From Cellulomonas sp. Leaf334 (GTDB lineage: Bacteria > Actinomycetota > Actinomycetes > Actinomycetales > Cellulomonadaceae): DNA of 64,000 bases. The stretch is taken from assembly GCF_001424195.1 (NCBI RefSeq), contig NZ_LMOO01000005.1, positions 644 to 64,643 of the forward strand, written 5' to 3'. Below, piece by piece: positions 24,512 to 33,834 of this stretch; positions within the stretch are counted from its first letter, which is position 1; each line of letters opens with the position of its first letter. A program made the translations under genes and the position numbers. Below the pieces are notes generated by a model. The model was not told the DNA's origin and made no database searches. It saw only the letters and a list, made by a program, of their open reading frames with translations.

Positions 24512-25747
24512 ATGGCACCCCGTCCCACGCCGTTGGTGAACCGGATCGTCGCGGAACGTGCCGGCCGAGCCACCGTCGATGTCGGTGAGCTGCTGTTCGT
24601 CGACGTCGACCGCGTCTACGTCCAGGACGGCAACTCGCCGACGATCGCCCGGCTCTACCGCCAGCACGGCCTGTCGACCGTGTTCGACCCGGAGCGCGTC
24701 GCGTTCGTCTTCGACCACACGGTCCTCGTCCCCAACCGCGAGATGGCCGACCGCATCGGCGAGGCGGAACGGTTCGCGCGAGAGCTCGGGGTCCAGGTCT
24801 TCGGTCGCGGCGCGGGGATCAGCCACCTTGTCGCGCTCGAGGAGGGCTGGTACGTCCCGGGGAACGTGGTTCTCGGCTCCGACTCCCACACGTGCGTCGG
24901 CGGAGCGCTCCAGTCGCTGGCCCTGGGGATGGGCGCCACGGACATCGCGGCCGCCATGGTGACCGGCCGGACGTGGCTCAAGGTGCCCGACACCGTGTGG
25001 CTGCACGTGTCTGGGACGCCGCACGCGTCCGTGCGACCCAAGGACGTCCTCCTCGAGGTGCTGCGCCGCTTCGGGATGGACGCCTTCCTGTACAGGTCCG
25101 TGCAGTGGACGGGTCCGTGGGTGGAGTCGCTGAGCGAGGACTCCGCGGCGTCGGTGGCGAGCATGGGCGTCGAGATGGGAGCGAAGTGCGTCTTCCTGCC
25201 GCCGCGTCCGGGCTCCCCTGAGGGCCTGGTCCCGACCGCGGCCGGTCCCGGTGACCGCGTCCTCGAGCTGGACGTGTCGACGTTGTCGCCGATGGTCTCG
25301 TTGCCGCACTCGCCGCACGGCTCCGTCCCCGTCGACGAGCTCGGAGGGCGGCCCGTCGACTACGTGTTCGTCGGCACGTGCACGAACGGGCGGCTCGAGG
25401 ACATCGCCGAGATCGCCGGCCTGGTCGAGGGGCACCGCGTGGCGCCGTCGGTGCACTTCGTGGTCACGCCCGGGTCGCGCCAGACCTACCTCGACGCGAT
25501 CTCGGCGGGGTACGTCGCCACCCTCGTCGAGGCCGGCGCGATCGTGACCCCGCCAGGCTGCGGGGCGTGCGTGGGGACCCAGGGGTCCGTGCCGGCGTCG
25601 GGCAGCACCGTCCTGACGACGATGAACCGGAACTTCAAGGGCCGGATGGGCAACCCGGACGCCGGCATCCACCTGTCGTCGCCCCTCGTGGCAGCGACCG
25701 CGGCCCTCCTGGGACGGTTCCCGACGAGGGAGGACCTGCCCGGATGA
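24512..25747 (+). CDS. Aconitase-family large subunit, probable phosphonomethylmalate isomerase/dehydratase (LeuC-like, 411 aa)
   Basis: The three cysteines that hold the [4Fe-4S] cluster are visible as C290 in GTCTNG and C350 and C353 in PGCGACVG. SDSHTCVGGALQSLALGMGATD is split here into SDSHTCVGG and the following helix. The chain fits the short archaeal-type LeuC/homoaconitase large subunit. Its place directly after PEP mutase and the condensing enzyme, and the small subunit encoded next, indicate that it acts on 2-phosphonomethylmalate, as HvrD/HvrE do, rather than on isopropylmalate. The expected step is dehydration to a phosphonomethylmaleate. No leuA or leuB is nearby. The start lies one base after the preceding stop. 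Confidence 0.85.
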   Translation: MAPRPTPLVNRIVAERAGRATVDVGELLFVDVDRVYVQDGNSPTIARLYRQHGLSTVFDPERVAFVFDHTVLVPNREMADRIGEAERFARELGVQVFGRGAGISHLVALEEGWYVPGNVVLGSDSHTCVGGALQSLALGMGATDIAAAMVTGRTWLKVPDTVWLHVSGTPHASVRPKDVLLEVLRRFGMDAFLYRSVQWTGPWVESLSEDSAASVASMGVEMGAKCVFLPPRPGSPEGLVPTAAGPGDRVLELDVSTLSPMVSLPHSPHGSVPVDELGGRPVDYVFVGTCTNGRLEDIAEIAGLVEGHRVAPSVHFVVTPGSRQTYLDAISAGYVATLVEAGAIVTPPGCGACVGTQGSVPASGSTVLTTMNRNFKGRMGNPDAGIHLSSPLVAATAALLGRFPTREDLPG

Positions 25748-26256
25748 GCATCTACCGCGTCGTGCCCGTCTCCGGGGTGATCTCGACCGACGACATCATC
25801 CCCGCCCGGTACAAGCACATGTACACCGACCCCGACGAGCTGGCACCGCACGTGTTCGAGCACCGGTTCCCGGGTCTGGCGGCGCAGTTCGAGACCGGCG
25901 ACGCCGTGGTCGGGGACTCGACGTTCGGCATCGGCAGCTCGCGCGAGCAGGCGGTCTCCGCGTTGCTCGGTTGCGGTGTCCGGCTCGTCGTCGCCCCGTC
26001 GTTCGGCCGGATCTTCTACCGCAACTGTTGGAACCTTGGCCTGCCCGCGATCGAGCTGGAGACCGCCTCGCTCGTCACCGCCGGCCAGCTCGACGTGAGT
26101 CTGCAGACGGGGACGGTTGTCGTGGGTGACGAAGTTGTGCGCTTCGCCTCGCCCGCGCCGCTGATGATCGACATGGTGGGAGCAGGCGGGCTCCTGGCGA
26201 TGGTGCTCCGGGACCGAGGTGCACCGGCAGGAACTGACGGAAGGATGCAGGCATGA
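25744..26256 (+). CDS. Aconitase-family small (swivel) subunit, LeuD-like (170 aa)
   Basis: The protein has the small-subunit landmarks STDDIIPARYKHMYT near residue 14 and GDSTFGIGSSREQAVSALLGCGVR split by the conserved substrate loop GIGSSREQA near residue 63, then FGRIFYRNCWNLGLP. It pairs with the LeuC-like subunit to form a two-subunit hydro-lyase. The ATG overlaps the large-subunit stop, and the stop overlaps the methyltransferase start, so subunits are made in step. Confidence 0.88.
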   Translation: MSIYRVVPVSGVISTDDIIPARYKHMYTDPDELAPHVFEHRFPGLAAQFETGDAVVGDSTFGIGSSREQAVSALLGCGVRLVVAPSFGRIFYRNCWNLGLPAIELETASLVTAGQLDVSLQTGTVVVGDEVVRFASPAPLMIDMVGAGGLLAMVLRDRGAPAGTDGRMQA

Positions 26257-27023
26257 CGACGAAGCAGAAGTTCGACGACCTGGCGACCGACTACCACGCG
26301 AGCCGTCCCCGCTACCCTGCCGCGCTGCTGGCGCAGATCGTCGAGCACCTGCCGGCGCGGTCGCCGCTGACGGTCGTCGACGCCGGCGCCGGCACGGGGA
26401 TCGCTCTCGAAGGGCTGATCCCGCTGCTCGGCGACGCGCACCGTTATCTCGCGGTCGACGTGTCCGCCGGGATGGTCGACGCCGGTCGGGCGGCGTTCCC
26501 GACGGTCGACTGGGCGGTCGGCACCGCGGAGCCGTACCTCGAGGGCCTCGACCACCGCGTCGAGCTGGTCATCGCCGCGCAGGCCTACCAGTGGATGGAG
26601 CGCGAGCGTTTCGTGCGCGCCAGCCTGGATGCCCTGACGTCCGACGGTGTGCTCGCGATCGTCCAGAACAACCGTGACCACGACGGCAGCGAGTTCCTGG
26701 GTGCCTACGAGGACCTCCTCGAGACGTTCAGCCCGGGGTACTCGCGCGCGTACCGCGACTTCGACGTCGCCGCGGAGCTGGCGGCGCAGGTGGAGCCCCG
26801 CGGTGGTCGGGTGGAGACCTCGGTGGTCGGCTGGACGCGTCCGATGGGTGTTCAGGAGTTCGTGCAGATGTCGTCGTCGTCCACCCAGGTGCAGCGTGCG
26901 GTCGCGGCGGAGGGCCCCGGGTTCCTGGATCGCGTCGCCGAGCTGTCGGCGGAGCACGCGCAGGGCGGCCAGCTCGCGCTGCTCTACCGCTCCGAGCTGT
27001 ACCTGGGGTTGCGCGCCGGCTGA
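26253..27023 (+). CDS. Class I SAM-dependent methyltransferase of the phosphonate operon (256 aa)
   Basis: Motif I VVDAGAGTGIALE near residue 42 and the acidic residue in YLAVDVSAGMVDAG define the SAM site. ITAAQAYQW-like residues (VIAAQAYQWMERERF) follow where trans-aconitate-type methyltransferases have a similar segment. The pantaphos cluster places a methyltransferase at the same position after its LeuD-like gene. A carboxyl or phosphonate O-methylation of a phosphonomethylmaleate would fit resemblance to trans-aconitate methyltransferases. It is the last gene of the operon and converges on the RamB gene with a 15-base gap. Confidence 0.8.
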   Translation: MTTKQKFDDLATDYHASRPRYPAALLAQIVEHLPARSPLTVVDAGAGTGIALEGLIPLLGDAHRYLAVDVSAGMVDAGRAAFPTVDWAVGTAEPYLEGLDHRVELVIAAQAYQWMERERFVRASLDALTSDGVLAIVQNNRDHDGSEFLGAYEDLLETFSPGYSRAYRDFDVAAELAAQVEPRGGRVETSVVGWTRPMGVQEFVQMSSSSTQVQRAVAAEGPGFLDRVAELSAEHAQGGQLALLYRSELYLGLRAG

Positions 27024-27038
27024 CCGGCCCGTGGAACA

Positions 27039-28493
27039 TCAGGGCTGCGTCGGCGCGTGCCGGTCCAGGAACCTGTAGACCTCCGTGGTGTCCACGCCGG
27101 GGAACACCCCCACCGGCAGCGCAGCCAGGAGGGACGCGTGCGGGCGGGCGCTCGGCCAGGACTTGTCGGACCAGCGCTCGGCGAGCTCGGTCGGGGGCTG
27201 GCGGCAGCACATCGGGTCGGGGCACCTCGACGCCGCACGCTCGGTGGTCTCGCGGCCGCGGAACCAGCGGACGTGCGCGAACGGCACGCCGACGGAGACG
27301 GAGAACGCGCCCTGTGACGACGGCTGCACGCGGCTCGTGCACCAGTACGTGCCCGACGACGTGTCGGTGTACTGGTAGTACGGCGTGAACCGGTCGGGCA
27401 GCGTGAAGACCACGCGCGCGGTCCACTGCCGGCAGACGGGCTGCCCCTCGATGGCGCCCAGCGGGTCGGCGGGAAACTTCACGCCGTCGTTCTCGTACGC
27501 CTTATGCAGGGTGCCGCCCTCGTGGACCTTCATGAAGTGCACGGGGATGCCCAGGTGGCGCGTCGCCAGGTTGGTGAACCGGTGGGCGGCCGTCTCGTAG
27601 GGCACGGCGAAGGCGTCGCGCAGGTCCTCCACCGACAGCCGGCGCTCGGCCTTCGCCTCCTGGAGGAACGGCACGGCGCCGTCCTCGGGCAGCATCATCG
27701 CGGCAGCCAGGTAGTTGGCCTCGACGCGCTGACGCAGGAAGTCGCCGTAGTCCTTCGGCTCGGCGTGGCCGAGCACGTGGCTGGCGATGGCCTGGAGCAG
27801 GGGTGAGCGGGCGTCGCTGGTGCCGGGGTTGCCCTGGGGGAGGTAGATGCGGCCGTGCGCGAGGTCGGTGACCGACCGGGTGGAGTGCGGCAGGTCGGGC
27901 ACGTAGTGCAGGCCGAAGCCCAGGTGCGCGGCGATGTCCGCGGTCGCGCGCTGGGACAGGGGACCGCCGGGGTGGTCGATCGCGGTGAGCAGCGTGCGGG
28001 CGTGCGCCTCCAGCTCCGGGAAGTAGTTGTCCTGTGCGCGCATCCGGATCCGGAGCTCGGCATTGGCGCGACGGGCCTCCTCCGGGGTGGCGGCGTTCTC
28101 CATGAGGAGGCGCTGGATCTCGGCCTGCAGGCGGACCAGGGCCTCGAGCGCGTCGGCGGGCAGGGACCGGCCGACCTTCACGGGTGAGACGCCCAGCGAC
28201 GCGAAAAGGGGTCCCCGCTGCGCTCGCTCGAGCTCGACCTCCAGCGCGGCCCGGCGCGTCGGCGGTTCGGTGCGCAGCAGCTCGGACAGCGGGACGTCGA
28301 GCGCCTCCGCCACCTGCGCGAGCAGCGACAGCTTGGGCTCGCGGTGACCGTTCTCCAGCATCGACACCTGCGAGGGCGCGCGACCGATCGCCGCACCGAG
28401 GTCGTCGAGCGTCATGTTCCGGCCCGTGCGCAGGTGCCGGATCCGTCGTCCCAGCACCAGCGTGTCCAGGCCGCCGTTGGCCGTCGTCGTCAT
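27039..28493 (-). CDS. ramB: RamB-type transcriptional regulator of the glyoxylate shunt (484 aa)
   Basis: An N-terminal XRE helix-turn-helix ([18 protein letters not shown]) is followed by an IrrE/ImmA-like peptidase-type domain ([22 protein letters not shown]) and a C-terminal short-chain fatty acyl regulator domain with paired cysteines. The length matches corynebacterial RamB, which controls aceA and aceB according to the carbon source. The gene is divergent from isocitrate lyase, as expected for that regulator. The frame extends 30 codons further upstream, but the ATG at 28493 aligns with the family start just ahead of the HTH. Confidence 0.88.
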
Positions 28494-28643
28494 GCCGTCC
28501 ACCATCGCCCGAGCCTGCGCTTCTGTCCAGGAGAAGGATTGCCGATCTTCTGCGGACTTTGCGTGAGAAGAACTGCCGAACACCGAGGAACGTGGAGGTC
28601 AGGCCGAAGGGCCGAGAAGAACGCCCCAATGACGGAGGACACG
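28494..28643 (+). promoter_or_regulatory. Divergent ramB/aceA control region
   Basis: The 150 bases hold the start regions of both genes. ACTTTGCGT near 28556 resembles half of the corynebacterial RamB box (AAAGTTTGCAAA-like), and ATTGCC and CTGCCG-type repeats lie around it. No convincing -35/-10 pair could be fixed. The RamB site is a suggestion only. Confidence 0.3.
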
Positions 28644-29942
28644 ATGAGCACGTACAGGCACGGCGACCAGACCGAGACCGCGGCCGAGCTCGCGGCGAGC
28701 TGGGACCTCGACGCGCGGTGGGCCGGCATCCGCCGCACCCACACCGCCGAGGACGTCGTCGCCCTCCGGGGGTCGGTCCGCGAGGAGAGCACCCTCGCGC
28801 AGCGCGGCGCCGAGCGGCTCTGGCAGCTCCTGCACTCCCGCACCCTGGTGCCGGCGCTGGGTGCGCTGACCGGCAACCAGGCCGTGCAGCAGGTCCGCGC
28901 CGGGCTCGAGGCGATCTACCTGTCCGGGTGGCAGGTGGCCGCCGACGCCAACCTGTCCGGCCAGACCTACCCCGACCAGTCGCTCTACCCGGTGAACTCG
29001 GTGCCCGCGGTGGTCCGTCGGATCAACAACGCCCTCCTGCGCGCCGACCAGATCGAGTTCGCGGAGACGGGCCGACGCACCCGCGAGTGGCTGGCGCCGA
29101 TCGTCGCCGACGCCGAGGCCGGCTTCGGAGGCCCGCTGAACGCCTACGAGCTCATGCACTCGATGATCAGCGCCGGCGCGGCGGGCGTGCACTGGGAGGA
29201 CCAGCTCGCGGCCGAGAAGAAGTGCGGCCACCTGGGCGGCAAGGTGCTCGTCCCGACGTCGCAGCACGTCCGGACGCTGTCCGCGGCACGGCTCGCGGCC
29301 GACGTCGCGGGGGTGCCTTCCGTGATCGTCGCGCGGACCGACGCCCTCGGAGCAGACCTGCTCACGAGTGACATCGACCCCCGCGACGAGCCGTTCCTCA
29401 CCGGCGAGCGGACCGCCGAGGGCTACTACCGGGTGCGCCCAGGGCTCGACCCCGTCGTCGCGCGTGCCGAGGCGTACGCGCCGCACTCCGACCTCATCTG
29501 GGTGGAGACGTCGACCCCCGACGTCGCCGCCGCGATCGAGTTCGCCGAGCGTCTGCATGACCGGTTCCCCGGCAAGCTCCTGGCCTACAACTGCTCGCCG
29601 TCGTTCCACTGGCGCTCACAGCTGGACGACCTGCAGATCGCGCGCTTCCAGCGGGAGCTCGCCGGTCACGGGTACGTCTTCCAGTTCATCACCCTCGCCG
29701 GGTTCCACGCCCTCAACCACTCGATGTTCGACCTCGCCCGCGGCTACGCCGAGCGCGGCATGAGCGCGTACGTCGAGCTGCAGGAGGCCGAGATCGCCTC
29801 CGAGTCCGACGGCTACACGGCCACGCGCCACCAGCGCGAGGTCGGCACCGGCTACTTCGACCGCGTCGCCACCGCGATCAGTCCCGACAGCGCCACCCTC
29901 GCGCTCGCCGGCTCGACCGAGACCGCCCAGTTCACCCACTGA
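28644..29942 (+). CDS. aceA: Isocitrate lyase (432 aa)
   Basis: The catalytic motif [11 protein letters not shown] carries the active-site cysteine C194. Other family stretches include [20 protein letters not shown] and [11 protein letters not shown]. It cleaves isocitrate into succinate and glyoxylate, the first glyoxylate-shunt step for growth on acetate or fatty acids. CGGAGG lies five bases before ATG 28644, which favours it over the in-frame ATG at 28629. Malate synthase follows after 39 bases, forming an aceA-aceB operon. Confidence 0.97.
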
Positions 29943-29981
29943 CCCTGCGGCGGCGCCGCATCAGAACCAGGAGCACCTCTC

Positions 29982-31625
29982 ATGACCATCACCAGTGCAC
30001 CCCCGACCACCCGACCTCGTCTGGAGCTGACCGGACCCGACGTCCCGGGGACGGACCAGATCCTCACGTCCGAGGCCATCGACTTCCTCACCGACCTGCA
30101 CGTCCGGTTCTCCGGCCGGCGCCACGACCTGCTGCTGGGCCGCCAGCACCGCCGGACCCGGTTCTCCAACGGCGCCGACCCCGACTTCCAGCCGCTGACC
30201 GCAGGCATCCGGGCGGACCCGAGCTGGCGCGTCGCCGGTCCCGGACCCGGCCTGGAGGACCGTCGCGTCGAGATCACCGGCCCCACCGACCGCAAGATGA
30301 CGATTAACGCGCTCAACTCCGGCGCGAAGGTCTGGCTCGCGGACATGGAGGACGCCACCAGCCCGACCTGGACCAACGTCGTCGGCGGGCAGCACTCGCT
30401 GTTCGACGCCATCCGCGGTCAGATCGACTTCACCTCGCCCGAGGGCAAGGAGTACACGGTCGGGTCGGTCACCCCGACGATCGTGTTCCGGCCGCGCGGC
30501 TGGCACCTGACCGAGAAGCACCTGGAGTTCACCGACCGCGCCGGCCAGAACTGCGCGGCGTCCGCGAGCCTCGTCGACGCCGGGCTGTACCTCTTCCACA
30601 ACGCCCGCGCCCTCATCGACTCCGGTCGCGGACCGTACCTCTACCTGCCCAAGCTGGAAGGTCACCTGGAGGCACGCCTCTGGGACGAGGTCTTCCGGTT
30701 CACCGAGACCTACCTGGGCCTGCGGTACGGGACGATCCGCGCGACCGTCCTCATCGAGACCATCACGGCCGCGTTCGAGATGGAGGAGATCCTCTACGAG
30801 CTGCGCGACCACTGCGCCGGGCTGAACGCCGGCCGCTGGGACTACATCTTCAGCGTCATCAAGAACTTCCGCGCTCGCGGACCCCGGTTCGTCCTGCCGG
30901 ACCGCAGCAGCGTCACGATGACCGTGCCGTTCATGAGGGCGTACACCGAGCTGCTCGTCGCCACCTGCCACAAGCGGGGCGCGCAGGCCATCGGCGGCAT
31001 GAGCGCGTTCATCCCCGACCGTCGGGACCCGGAGGTCACCTCCGCCGCGCTCGCGCAGGTCAGGGCGGACAAGCAGCGGGAGGCCGGGCAGGGGTACGAC
31101 GGCACGTGGGTGGCTCACCCCGACCTGGTGCCCGTCGCCCGGGAGGTCTTCGACGAGGCGCTCGGCGACCGCGTCGACCAGCGTCACCGGCTGCGTGAGG
31201 ACGTGCACGTGACCGCCGCGGACCTGCTCGACATCCCGTCGGCCGGCGGCGGCGAGCCCGGGGCCGTCACCGACGGCGGCCTGCGCGGCAACGTCTCGGT
31301 GGGCGTCCGGTACCTCGAGGCGTGGCTGCGGGGCATCGGCGCGGTGGCCATCGACCACCTCATGGAGGACGCCGCCACGGCCGAGATCTCACGGTCGCAG
31401 GTGTGGCAGTGGGTGCACCAGGGGGTCGTCACCGCCGAGGGCACCCGCATCGACGCCGCCCGGGTCGAGCAGGTGCTCAAGGAGGTGCTGGCCGACCTGC
31501 CGCGCACCGCCGACGACCGGTACGACGACGCGGCCGACCTGTTCCGGCAGGTCGCCCTGGCGGAGGACTTCCCGACGTTCCTCACCGTCCCGGCGTACAC
31601 GCAGTTCCTGGTCGCGCGCGTCTGA
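29982..31625 (+). CDS. aceB: Malate synthase A (547 aa)
   Basis: The protein shows form A landmarks: VWLADMEDATSPTW near residue 115, TVLIETITAAFEMEEILYEL with the catalytic-site acidic residues, GGMSAFIPDRRD, and a C-terminal GVRYLEAWLRGIGAVAIDHL followed by QVWQWVHQG. It condenses glyoxylate with acetyl-CoA into malate and completes the shunt begun by the upstream isocitrate lyase. CAGGAG precedes the ATG by eight bases, and a hairpin follows the stop. Confidence 0.97.
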   Translation: MTITSAPPTTRPRLELTGPDVPGTDQILTSEAIDFLTDLHVRFSGRRHDLLLGRQHRRTRFSNGADPDFQPLTAGIRADPSWRVAGPGPGLEDRRVEITGPTDRKMTINALNSGAKVWLADMEDATSPTWTNVVGGQHSLFDAIRGQIDFTSPEGKEYTVGSVTPTIVFRPRGWHLTEKHLEFTDRAGQNCAASASLVDAGLYLFHNARALIDSGRGPYLYLPKLEGHLEARLWDEVFRFTETYLGLRYGTIRATVLIETITAAFEMEEILYELRDHCAGLNAGRWDYIFSVIKNFRARGPRFVLPDRSSVTMTVPFMRAYTELLVATCHKRGAQAIGGMSAFIPDRRDPEVTSAALAQVRADKQREAGQGYDGTWVAHPDLVPVAREVFDEALGDRVDQRHRLREDVHVTAADLLDIPSAGGGEPGAVTDGGLRGNVSVGVRYLEAWLRGIGAVAIDHLMEDAATAEISRSQVWQWVHQGVVTAEGTRIDAARVEQVLKEVLADLPRTADDRYDDAADLFRQVALAEDFPTFLTVPAYTQFLVARV

Positions 31626-31638
31626 CCGCACTCGAGGA

Positions 31639-31677
31639 CGACGTGGCCCGGGTCGCCGTCCGGCCCGGGCCACGTCG
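31639..31677 (+). terminator. Terminator hairpin of the aceA-aceB operon
   Basis: Perfect 14-base arms CGACGTGGCCCGGG and CCCGGGCCACGTCG enclose an 11-base loop, starting 13 bases after the malate synthase stop. Confidence 0.8.
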
Positions 31678-31817
31678 CGGGCGCAGCCGGGTGCTCGATC
31701 CGGCCGCACCTGCGACAGAAGTGACCCCTGAGGCGCGGACGCGCACCAGATGATCACTCCTGTCACAGCTGCGGCTGGGTCGGACACGGACCGACGCCGT
31801 CGGAGGATGGGCGAGAG

Positions 31818-32648
31818 ATGTCCGACGAAGCCTCGTCGGCTGTGCGGACCGTGCGCCAGGATGTCCGGATGGTTGACGACGTACGCCCCGTCCTGGTCAC
31901 CGGCGGAACCGGCACTCTCGGCCGTGCCCTCGTGCACACCCTCCTCGACGCCGGTCGACCGGTCCGTGTGCTCAGCCGGCGAGAACGCTCACCGGCCGCA
32001 CCGGCCGAGGCGCAGTGGGTGGTCGGCGACCTGCTCGCCGGCGACGGGCTGCCCGAGGCGGTGACCGGGGTGAGCGCGGTCGTGCACTGCGCGTCCGACC
32101 CCCGCAAGCCCGACGACGACCTCGACGCCGCGGTGCAGCTGCTCCTCGCCGCGCGGGCAGCGGCCGCCCCGCACCTCGTCTACGTCTCGATCGTCGGCGT
32201 CGACCGCGTCCCGTACGCGTACTACAAGGCGAAGCACCGGGTCGAGGAGATCGTCGAGGACGGCGGCGTGCCGTGGACGATCCTGCGCGCCACGCAGTTC
32301 CACGACTTCGTCGCGACCATGCTCGACTACCTCTCGCGCGGGCCGGTCGCGCTGGCCCCGGCGGGGATGAGCGACCAGCCCGTCGACGTCCGCGAGGTCG
32401 CGTCCCGGCTCGTCCAGCTCGTCGACGCGGGTCCGTCGGGTCGCGTCGAGGACCTCGGCGGACCCCAGGTGCTCACCGTGACCGAGCTCATGCGCACGTA
32501 CCTCGCGGCGCGAGGTCGGCGCCGGCCGGTGTGGACCGTGCCGTTCCCCGGTCCGCTGAGCGGGTTCCGGCACGGCCACCACCTGACCCCCGGGCACGCG
32601 ACCGGGCGCCTGACGTTCGCGGAGTGGGCGCAGACCCGGTCGCACTGA
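31818..32648 (+). CDS. NAD(P)-binding epimerase/NmrA-like protein (276 aa)
   Basis: A Rossmann motif VLVTGGTGTLGRALV lies near residue 25, and SRRERSP follows where NADP-preferring atypical SDRs have a basic residue. The YYKAKHRVEE stretch contains the YxxxK pair, and GVPWTILRATQFHDF is typical of NmrA/SDR_a5-like proteins, which are often redox sensors or quinone-linked oxidoreductases. Substrate unknown. A GGAGG sequence lies 11 bases before the ATG at 31818; the ATG at 31869 directly before the Rossmann strand is an alternative. Confidence 0.8.
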   Translation: MSDEASSAVRTVRQDVRMVDDVRPVLVTGGTGTLGRALVHTLLDAGRPVRVLSRRERSPAAPAEAQWVVGDLLAGDGLPEAVTGVSAVVHCASDPRKPDDDLDAAVQLLLAARAAAAPHLVYVSIVGVDRVPYAYYKAKHRVEEIVEDGGVPWTILRATQFHDFVATMLDYLSRGPVALAPAGMSDQPVDVREVASRLVQLVDAGPSGRVEDLGGPQVLTVTELMRTYLAARGRRRPVWTVPFPGPLSGFRHGHHLTPGHATGRLTFAEWAQTRSH

Positions 32649-32662
32649 CCGGACCGGGAGGG

Positions 32663-33457
32663 TCAGCCGACCTGCCAGCTCCAGCTGCCTGCCGCGTCCG
32701 TGACCTGCACGATCACGGTCGTCGGTACGCCCGATGCGTCGACGGCGACGCACTGGAACGAGGTCGCCGCCCCGGTGACGACCGTGTCGGGGCACTGCAC
32801 CGACACCGCCACCCCCGCCTGCTCGGCCACCCCGGCGGCGATCTCGATCTCCATCGCGGACGTGTCGAGGGTCGCGGCCGACGGGACCTGCGCCTCCTCC
32901 AACGCGCCGCGGACCGCGAAGGCGACGAGGAGGCTGCTGATCACGAGGCCGACGATCGACAGACCCAGCGCCCAGCGAGCCCGGCCCCGGCCCCTGGGCG
33001 CCCAGCCGGCGGACTCGAGCCTCGTCGCGCGCTTCAGCCCGACGATCGCCAGCACGATCCCCGCGATGCCGGCGATCGGCACGCCGAGCATGGCGAGGAC
33101 CGAGACGACGAGGGCCACCCGTGCGGGGGTGTTCTTGCCGTCGCCCAGGTTCGCGGCCGTGTTGACCAGGTAGTGGTCCTCGACGGGCTGGATCCAGCCG
33201 GTGCTCGTGGCGGCCGGTGCTGCGGACCCGAACCGCGGGTCGGGCGCCGAGTATCCGTAGCCCCCCGCCGCGGTCGCCGCGGGCAGGCCGGTGAACCCGG
33301 GTTCCGGGGTGAGCTGGGTCGGGACCGCAGGTGCAGCTGGCGGTGGCGCCTGCACGTGCTCGGTCCAGCCGGCGCCGTCGAACCAGCGCTCACCGCCCGA
33401 GCCGGCCGGGTCGGTGTACCAGCCCGCTGGGGGGTTCCCTGTCGTGGGCGCGGTCAC
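32663..33457 (-). CDS. DUF2510/DUF4190-type membrane protein with C-terminal DUF4333-like domain (264 aa)
   Basis: The N-terminus carries the DUF2510 signature PPAGWYTDPAG followed by RWFDGAGWT. A Pro/Ala-rich linker leads to two membrane helices around residues 112-140 and 165-185, with the DUF4190 sequence in between. The last 75 residues form an exported domain with one Cys pair (VQCPD and FQCVA) resembling DUF4333. Such proteins are common and uncharacterised in actinobacteria. It faces the epimerase-like gene tail to tail with a 14-base gap. Confidence 0.75.
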   Translation of the reverse strand: MTAPTTGNPPAGWYTDPAGSGGERWFDGAGWTEHVQAPPPAAPAVPTQLTPEPGFTGLPAATAAGGYGYSAPDPRFGSAAPAATSTGWIQPVEDHYLVNTAANLGDGKNTPARVALVVSVLAMLGVPIAGIAGIVLAIVGLKRATRLESAGWAPRGRGRARWALGLSIVGLVISSLLVAFAVRGALEEAQVPSAATLDTSAMEIEIAAGVAEQAGVAVSVQCPDTVVTGAATSFQCVAVDASGVPTTVIVQVTDAAGSWSWQVG

Positions 33458-33552
33458 GGGTGCTCCAGTCGTCGTGCCGTTCTTCGGTCCTCACCCCATC
33501 GGCACCTCGGCGCACGACCTTGACCGCGCCCCCGGTCGGTCGGAAAACCCCT

Positions 33553-33582
33553 TGGCGCTCCGCGCGGACCGGACGTACGGTC
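33553..33582 (+). promoter_or_regulatory. Promoter upstream of a 12-codon reading frame
   Basis: TTGGCG (33553-33558) and TACGGT (33577-33582) are 18 bases apart and precede the short reading frame at 33613 by about 30 bases. The 377-base stretch between the DUF2510 gene and methionine aminopeptidase otherwise holds only short hairpins, such as GCCTCCTCGGAGG near 33775. Confidence 0.4.
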
Positions 33583-33612
33583 GTCGGACACGGGAAGGAG
33601 GTGGTCCAGGAC

Positions 33613-33651
33613 ATGTTCTATTCCAGGACGCGTGAGGTGACTGTCCGCTAG
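33613..33651 (+). CDS. Possible 12-residue leader peptide
   Basis: A reading frame of 12 codons begins MFYSRTREV and ends TVR. It has a strong AAGGAGG ribosome site ten bases before its ATG and a promoter-like pair upstream. It is much less GC-rich than the neighbourhood. It ends 183 bases before methionine aminopeptidase. It could be a translated leader controlling the downstream gene, or chance. No regulated hairpin pair was recognised. Confidence 0.3.
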   Translation: MFYSRTREVTVR

Positions 33652-33834
33652 TCGCCCGAAAGTACTCGGACGGATTGCACACACGATCCGCCCGCAGGCC
33701 CACCCGGACCGGCGAGCGAATCCATGGCAGTCACCGCAGCCCGTGGGAGCCGCGACCTCGTCCTTCGCGGCAGGGCCTCCTCGGAGGTCCGGCCCACGGG
33801 CTGTTGCCTGCCCATCTCGTGGCAGGGTGGAGCA

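Noticed and set aside
24512..26256. Leucine-biosynthesis leuCD operon
   Set aside because: The genes are translationally coupled to PEP mutase and a phosphonomethylmalate-synthase-like enzyme, with no leuA or leuB, so a phosphonate role fits better.
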